64,000 nucleotides of DNA from Dallia pectoralis (Eukaryota; Chordata; Actinopteri; Esociformes; Umbridae): positions 14,214,812 through 14,278,811 of the forward strand of contig CM055745.1 of NCBI GenBank assembly GCA_029465975.1, written 5' to 3'. A program made the translations under genes and the position numbers. The notes under the pieces were generated by a model. The model was not told the DNA's origin. It saw only the letters and a list, made by a program, of their open reading frames with translations, and did not search any database. This document shows positions 56,874 to 64,000 of this stretch, one piece after another; position 1 is the first letter of the stretch, and each line of letters begins with the position of its first letter.

Positions 56874-59800
56874 GTTATATAGAATGCACTAGTGTTGTCA
56901 CTAGACCCGGTACTAACTGGATGTTATATAGAATGCACTAGTGTTGTCACTAGAACCAGTACTAACTGGATGTTATATAGATGCACTAGTGTTGTCACTA
57001 GACCCGGTACTAACTGAATATTATATAGAATGCACTAGTGTTGTCACTAGACCCGGTACTAACTGGATGTTATATAGAATGCACTAGTGTTGTCACTAGA
57101 CCCGGTACTAACTGGATGTTATATAGAATGCACTAGTGTTGTCACTAGACCCGGTACTAACTGGATGTTATATAGAATGCACCAGTGTTGTCACTAGACC
57201 CGGTACTAACTGGATGTTATATAGAATGCACTAGTGTTGTCGCTAGACCCGGTACTAACTGGATGTTATATAGAATGCACTAGTGTTTTCACTAGACCCG
57301 GTACTAACTGGATGTTATATAGAATGCACTAGTGTTGTCACTAGACCCGGTACTAACTGGATGTTATATAGAATGCACTAGTGTTGTCACTAGACCCGGT
57401 ACTAACTGGATGTTATATAGAATGCACTAGTGTTGTCACTAGACCCGGTACTAACTGGATGTTATATAGAATGCACTAGTGTTGTCACTAGACCCGGTAC
57501 TAACTGGATGTTATATAGAATGCACTAGTGTTGTCACTAGACCCGGTACTAACTGGATGTTATATAGATGCACTAGTGTTGTCACTATACCCGGTACTAA
57601 CTGGATATTATATAGAATGCACTAGTGTTGTCACTAGACCCGGTACTAACTGAATGTTATATAGAATGCACTAGTGTTGTCACTAGACCCGGTACTAACT
57701 GGATGTTATATAGAATGCACTAGTGTTGTCACTAGACCCGGTACTAACTGGATGTTATATAGAATGCACTAGTGTTGTCACTAGACCCGGTACTAACTGG
57801 ATGTTATATAGAATGCACTAGTGTTGTCACTAGACCCGGTACTAACTGGATGTTATATAGAATGCACTAGTGTTGTCACTAGACCCGGTACTAACTGGAT
57901 GTTATATAGAATGCACTAGTGTTGTCACTAGACCCGGTACTAACTGGATGTTATATAGAATGCACTAGTGTTGTCACTAGACCCGGTACTAACTGGATGT
58001 TATATAGAATGCACTAGTGTTGTCACTAGACCCGGTACTAACTGGATGTTATACAGAATGCACTAGTGTTGTCACTAGACCCGGTACTAACTGGATGTTA
58101 TATAGAATGCACTAGTGTTGTCACTAGACCCAGTACTAACTGGATGTTATATAGAATGCACTAGTGTTGTCACTAGACCCAGTACTAACTGGATGTTATA
58201 TAGAATGCACTAGTGTTGTCACTAGACCCGTACTAACTGGATGTTATATAGAATGCACTAGTGTTGTCACTAGACCCGGTACTAACTGGATATTATATAG
58301 AATGCACTAGTGTTGTCACTAGACCCAGTACTAACTGGATGTTATATAGAATGCACTAGTGTTGTCACTAGACCCGGTACTAACTGGATGTTATATAGAA
58401 TGCACTAGTGTTGTCACTAGACCCGGTACTAACTGGATGTTATATAGAATGCACTAGTGTTGTCACTAGACCCGGTACTAACTGGATGTTATATAGAATG
58501 CACTAGTGTTGTCACTAGACCCGGTACTAACTGGATGTTATATAGAATGCACTAGTGTTGTCACTAGACCCAGTACTAACTGGATGTTATATAGAATGCA
58601 CTAGTGTTGTCACTAGACCCAGTACTAACTGGATGTTATATAGAATGCACTAGTGTTGTCACTAGACCCGGTACTAACTGGATGTTATATAGAATGCACT
58701 AGTGTTGTCACTAGACCCGGTACTAACTGGATGTTATATAGAATGCACTAGTGTTGTCACTAGACCCGGTACTAACTGGATGTTATATAGAATGCACTAG
58801 TGTTGTCACTAGACCCAGTACTAACTGGATGTTATATAGAATGCACTAGTGTTGTCACTAGACCCAGTACTAACTGGATGTTATATAGAATGCACTAGTG
58901 TTGTCACTAGACCCGGTACTAACTGGATGTTATATAGAATGCACTAGTGTTGTCACTAGACCCGGTACTAACTGGATGTTATATAGAATGCACTAGTGTT
59001 GTCACTAGACCCGTACTAACTGGATGTTATATAGAATGCACTAGTGTTGTCACTAGACCCACTAGTGTTGTCACTAGACCCGGTACTAACTGGATGTTAT
59101 ATAGAATGCACTAGTGTTGTCACTAGACCCGGTACTAACTGGATGTTATATAGAATGCACTAGTGTTGTCACTAGACCCGGTACTAACTGGATGTTATAT
59201 AGAATGCACTAGTGTTGTCACTAGACCCGTACTAACTGGATGTTATATAGAATGCACTAGTGTTGTCACTAGACCCGGTACTAACTGGATGTTATATAGA
59301 ATGCACTAGTGTTGTCACTAGACCCGGTACTAACTGGATGTTATATAGAATGCACTAGTGTTGTCACTAGACCCGGTACTAACTGGATGTTATATAGAAT
59401 GCACTAGTGTTGTCACTAGACCCGGTACTAACTGGATGTTATATAGAATGCACTAGTGTTGTCACTAGACCCGGTACTAACTGGATGTTATATAGAATGC
59501 ACTAGTGTTGTCACTAGACCCGGTACTAACTGGATGTTATATAGAATGCACTAGTGTTGTCACTAGACCCGGTACTAACTGGATGTTATATAGAATGCAC
59601 TAGTGTTGTCACTAGACCCGGTACTAACTGGATGTTATATAGAATGCACTAGTGTTGTCACTAGACCCGGTACTAACTGGATGTTATATAGAATGCACTA
59701 GTGTTGTCACTAGACCCGGTACTAACTGGATGTTATATAGAATGCACTAGTGTTGTCACTAGACCCGGTACTAACTGGATGTTATATAGAATGCACTAGT

Positions 59801-62652
59801 GTTGTCACTAGACCCGGTACTAACTGGATGTTATATAGAATGCACTAGTGTTGTCACTAGACCCGGTACTAACTGGATGTTATATAGAATGCACTAGTGT
59901 TGTCACTAGACCCGGTACTAACTGGATGTTATATAGAATGCACTAGTGTTGTCACTAGACCCGGTACTAACTGGATGTTATATAGAATGCACTAGTGTTG
60001 TCACTAGACCCGGTACTAACTGGATGTTATATAGAATGCACTAGTGTTGTCACTAGACCCGGTACTAACTGGATGTTATATAGAATGCACTAGTGTTTGT
60101 CACTAGACCCGGTACTAACTGGATGTTATATAGAATGCACTAGTGTTGTCACTAGACCCTGGTACTAACTGGATGTTATATAGAATGCACTAGTGTTGTC
60201 ACTAGACCCGGTACTAACTGGATGTTATATAGAATGCACTAGTGTTGTCACTAGACCCGGTACTAACTGGATGTTATATAGAATGCACTAGTGTTGTCAC
60301 TAGACCCGGTACTATATATAGAATGCACTAGTGTTGTCACTAGACCCGGTACTAACTGGATGTTATATAGAATGCACTAGTGTTGTCACTAGACCCAGTA
60401 CTAACTGGATGTTATATAGAATGCACTAGTGTTGTCACTAGACCCGGTACTAACTGGATGTTATATAGAATGCACTAGTGTTGTCACTAGACCCGGTACT
60501 AACTGGATGTTATATAGAATGCACTAGTGTTGTCACTAGACCCGGTACTAACTGGATGTTATATAGAATGCACTAGTGTTGTCACTAGACCCGGTACTAA
60601 CTGGATGTTATATAGAATGCACTAGTGTTGTCACTAGACCCGGTACTAACTGGATGTTATATAGAATGCACTAGTGTTGTCACTAGACCCGGTACTAACT
60701 GGATGTTATATAGAATGCACTAATGCACTAGTGTTGAATGCACTAGTGTTGTCCTAGACCCAGTACTAACTGGATGTTATATAGAATGCACTAGTGTTGT
60801 CACTAGACCCGGTACTAACTGGATGTTATATAGAATGCACTAGTGTTGTCACTAGACCCAGTACTAACTGGATGTTATATAGAATGCACTAGTGTTGTCA
60901 CTAGACCCGGTACTAACTGGATGTTATATAGAATGCACTAACTAGACCCGGTACTAACTGGATGTTATATAGAATGCACTAGTGTTGTCACTAGACCCGT
61001 ACTAACTGGATGTTATATAGAATGCACTAGTGTTGTCACTAGACCCAGTACTAACTGGATGTTATATAGAATGCACTAGTGTTGTCACTAGACCCGGTAC
61101 TAACTGGATGTTATATAGAATGCACTAGTGTTGTCACTAGACCCGGTACTAACTGGATGTTATATAGAATGCACTAGTGTTGTCACTAGACCCGGTACTA
61201 ACTGGATGTTATATAGAATGCACTAGTGTTGTCACTAGACCCGGTACTAACTGGATGTTATATAGAATGCACTAGTGTTGTCACTAGACCCAGTACTAAC
61301 TGGATGTTATATAGAATGCACTAGTGTTGTCACTAGACCCGGTACTAACTGGATGTTATATAGAATGCACTAGTGTTGTCACTAGACCCGGTACTAACTG
61401 GATGTTATATAGAATGCACTAGTGTTGTCACTAGACCCGGTACTAACTGGATGTTATATAGAATGCACTAGTGTTGTCACTATGCACTAACTGGATGTTA
61501 TATAGAATGCACTAGTGTTGTCACTAGACCCGGTACTAACTGGATGTTATATAGAATGCACTAGTGTTGTCACTAGACCCAGTACTAACTGGATGTTATA
61601 TAGAATGCACTAGTGTTGTCACTAGACCCAGTACTAACTGGATGTTATATAGAATACACTAGTGTTGTCACTAGACCCGGTACTAACTGGATGTTATATA
61701 GATGCACTAGTGTTGTCACTAGACCCGGTACTAACTGGATATTATATAGAATGCACTAGTGTTGTCACTAGACCCGGTACTAACTGGATGTTATATAGAA
61801 TGCACTAGTGTTGTCACTAGACCCAGTACTAACTGGATGTTATATAGAATGCACTAGTGTTGTCACTAGACCCGGTACTAACTGGATGTTATATAGAATG
61901 CACTAGTGTTGTCACTAGACCCGGTACTAACTGGATGTTATATAGAATGCACTAGTGTTGTCACTAGACCCGGTACTAACTGGATGTTATATAGAATGCA
62001 CTAGTGTTGTCACTAGACCCGGTACTAACTGGATGTTATATAGAATGCACTAGTGTTGTCACTAGACCCGGTACTAACTGGATGTTATATAGAATGCACT
62101 AGTGTTGTCACTAGACCCGGTACTAACTGGATGTTATATAGAATGCACTAGTGTTGTCACTAGACCCAGTACTAACTGGATGTTATATAGAATGCACTAG
62201 TGTTGTCACTAGACCCAGTACTAACTGGATGTTATATAGAATGCACTAGTGTTGTCACTAGACCCGGTACTAACTGGATGTTATATAGATGCACTAGTGT
62301 TGTCACTATACCCGGTACTAACTGGATGTTATATAGAATGCACTAGTGTTGTCACTAGACCCGGTACTAACTGGATGTTATATAGAATGCACTAGTGTTG
62401 TCACTAGACCCAGTACTAACTGGATGTTATATAGAATGCACTAGTGTTGTCACTAGACCCGGTACTAACTGGATGTTATATAGAATGCACTAGTGTTGTC
62501 ACTAGACCCGGTACTAACTGGATGTTATATAGATGCACTAGTGTTGTCACTAGACCCGGTACTAACTGGATGTTATATAGAATGCACTAGTGTTGTCACT
62601 AGACCCGTTACTAACTGGGTGTTATATAGAATGCACTTGTGTTGTCACTAGA
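56874..62652. repeat. 49-bp satellite array, about 118 copies
   Basis: The 49-bp unit starts GTTATATAGAATGCACTAGT and continues GTTGTCACTAGACCCGGTAC, TAACTGGAT. Copies are almost identical. Common variants are CCAGTACT for CCGGTACT, CCGTACT, and GATGCAC lacking two As; a few rearranged units occur (59041-59075, 60310-60330, 60720-60755, 60940-60950, 61478-61500). Each unit holds a perfect 6-bp hairpin, CTAGTG-TTGT-CACTAG. There is no ORF. The array lies between Pao RNase H and Pao integrase pieces. Confidence 0.97.
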
Positions 62653-63063
62653 CTTGTGCCACGGCCTCCTGACCCACGGCCTCCTGACCCGTCCAGGCCT
62701 CCACGGCCTCCTGACCCGTCCATGCCTCCACGGCCTCCTGACCAGCGTCCGCCGCCACGGCCTCCTGACCCGTCCAGGCCTCCACGGCCTCCTGACCAGC
62801 GTCCGCCGCCACGGCCTCCTGACCAGCGTCCGCCGCCACGGCCTCCTGACCCGTCCAGGCCTCCACGGCCTCCTGACCAGCGTCCGCCGCCACGGCCTCC
62901 TGACCAGCGTCCTGGCCGCCACGGCCTCCTGACCTACGGTCGTCTGTTCGGCCCTCGGCTCCGCCTCCTCCCGGCAGGCCTCCCGACCCTCGTCACACCA
63001 TCCTGCCTAAGCCCGGTGTTTCCCGGCGTGAGGGGTTTTGGCGCCCCAGGGAGGGGGGGATTA
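62653..63063 (+). mobile_element. Pro-rich 3' interior of a second LTR element
   Basis: 27-bp-type repeats encode 'RPPDPSRPPRPPDQRPPPRP'-like sequence up to about 62930. They are followed by a unique tail with GGCGCCCCAGG and the purine tract GAGGGGGGGA directly before the LTR. The 5' part is missing: the 49-bp satellite begins immediately upstream. The design resembles the RPPD-repeat tail of the element at 33994-38968, but the LTRs are unrelated in sequence. Confidence 0.7.
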
Positions 63064-63373
63064 TGTAAGACTCTGGGAGTCTCTGCTGCTCATCGGGATA
63101 ATTAAGGACCTTTGATTGGCACCTGTGATTTCGGTGCAGCTGATTTCGTTTCTGTTTGATTGTCACAGTATTTAAGTTCGTCAGTTTGGTTTGGTCTTTG
63201 TCGGTCATTGTCTTTATGTATTGGTCTCGTCTCCGTGTAGAGGTTATGTCCGTGTTCTTGTTTTGGTGTAAGTCCGTGTGTGTTACTTAATAAAAGCACA
63301 ATTATCTGTGTAAAACTCCGTGATTGCTTCCTGCCCGTTCCTGTACCTGCTACACACCCAGCAATTCATTACA
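63064..63373 (+). mobile_element. 3' LTR (310 bp) of the second Pro-rich element
   Basis: Begins TGTAAGACTCTGGG after a polypurine tract and ends ...AATTCATTACA. TATTTAAG (about 63170) may be a TATA-like box and AATAAAAG (about 63288) a polyadenylation signal. The 5' LTR is not in the window, so no TSD can be verified. It lies inside BEL/Pao integrase sequence. Confidence 0.75.
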
Positions 63374-64000
63374 ACAGTGTGGGCATGGAATTTTCATCCG
63401 GCTGACGCACCTCATCGCAATGAGGCTGCGGAAGCTGCAGCTCGTAAAAAGGGTTCCACTAGCCTTGGAGAGACAATAAGCTCACTCACCTGGGGTGAAC
63501 TCCAAACCCTCTTCAACCAGGCAGCTAACCAACCAATGAAAGGTTGATTGACGCCAAGGCACAAGAACAAGAAGACTATAGAGTATTTGACCCCTAATAC
63601 CCTCCTTCTCGGGAGGACCAGACAAGGAGGAGATACAAGAGGAATTGACTTGTGTACAGATCCCTGGCGCCATCTAAGATCCATCCAGATTGGTGTGGAT
63701 ATGTTCTGGAACAAGTGGAGTGAACTTGCCGGACCTAGCCTATTCGTTCGACCAAAGTGGCACCGGAACCAAAGGAATGTAGCAATCAGTGACATTGTTT
63801 GGATTGCCGATCAAAACGCACTGCAAGGGCAATTCCGGCTCGGACGGATCCAGGCCGTGTACCCTGACAAGAAAGGACTTGTGAGAGACGCAGACGTTAA
63901 GACTTGTGGAGGCCCCCATGCCTCCCTAATAATTGGGCAACTTGAGAGGAACTCTCAGCAGCTGACGTCAGTCATCTTACGGAGAGACGTAATCATCCCT
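63374..64000 (+). pseudogene. BEL/Pao integrase C-terminal part, runs off the window
   Basis: 'WNFHPADAPHRNEAAEAAAR' (63383 on) matches the W-x-F-x-P-P-x-A-P-H block at the end of the Pao integrase core. After frame breaks, 'FWNKWSELAGPSLFVRPKWH' and 'IVWIADQNALQGQFRLGRI' (about 63700-63850) match the C-terminal DNA-binding domain of Pao integrases (DUF5641-type), with 'KKGLVRDADVKT' following. Integrase inserts the element DNA. This is probably the continuation of the Pao element at 43-56 kb, displaced by the satellite array and the Pro-rich LTR element; the first half of integrase is missing. Confidence 0.75.

Noticed and set aside
56874..62652. Regular repeats as a possible CRISPR array
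   Set aside because: Units are contiguous with no unique spacers, and the DNA is vertebrate. It is a satellite.

Overview
This is vertebrate nuclear DNA, almost certainly from a teleost fish. It has spliced vertebrate-type exons, several fish-type transposon families (L2/Rex-like LINEs, hAT, Tc1-like, BEL/Pao, LTR elements), a class I-like endogenous retrovirus and very abundant minisatellites. There is no prokaryotic operon structure, CRISPR array, tRNA or rRNA that I can support. The species cannot be fixed from the sequence.

The only host gene I recognise is exoc3l1 (exocyst component 3-like 1), spread over about 14.25-33.20 kb: exon 1 (14251-14305, +), exons 2 and 3 (16009-15828 and 15640-15433, both on the minus strand), exon 4 (16986-17303, +) and three more (25172-25465, 25580-25694, 33073-33196, all +). 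Splice phases agree. Exons 4, 5 and 7 carry nonsense codons and indels, so this copy looks like a pseudogene. Exons 2-3 lie between inverted simple-repeat arms and are flipped relative to the rest.

Layout. 0-6.2 kb: solo LTRs with target-site duplications (TSDs), LINE fragments, and a zinc-knuckle LINE ORF1 split by a solo ERV LTR. 6.2-13.4 kb: minisatellites enclosing a broken, unclassified transposase-like ORF. 13.4-17.4 kb: promoter-like region and exons 1-4. 17.47-25.06 kb: an endogenous retrovirus with a 4-bp TSD, a long repeat-filled leader, gag and env remnants and no pol. 25-33 kb: exons 5-7 with a 6.4-kb terminal-inverted-repeat element in an intron, itself carrying a 42-bp minisatellite that is interrupted by a second TIR element (TSD TAA).

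33.2-56.2 kb is a transposon nest: a Tc1-like element holding an hAT element (TSD GTTCAAAA), holding a LINE, holding a 5-kb LTR element (TSD CATTG) whose only ORF is a highly repetitive Pro/Ser-rich protein. A second small hAT element (TSD GTCACGTA), L2 pieces and a decayed BEL/Pao element follow. About 8.24 kb of this (37905-46142) is repeated in tandem, nearly identical, at 46143-54374, with a 4-bp microhomology (ACCT) at the junction.

56.9-62.65 kb is a homogeneous 49-bp satellite array of about 118 copies. The window ends with the 3' end of another Pro-rich LTR element and the C-terminal part of a BEL/Pao integrase. Nothing in the window appears to be an intact, working protein-coding gene. 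Its interest lies in the structure: an inversion, a tandem duplication, nested insertions with readable TSDs, and two poorly described mobile-element types.
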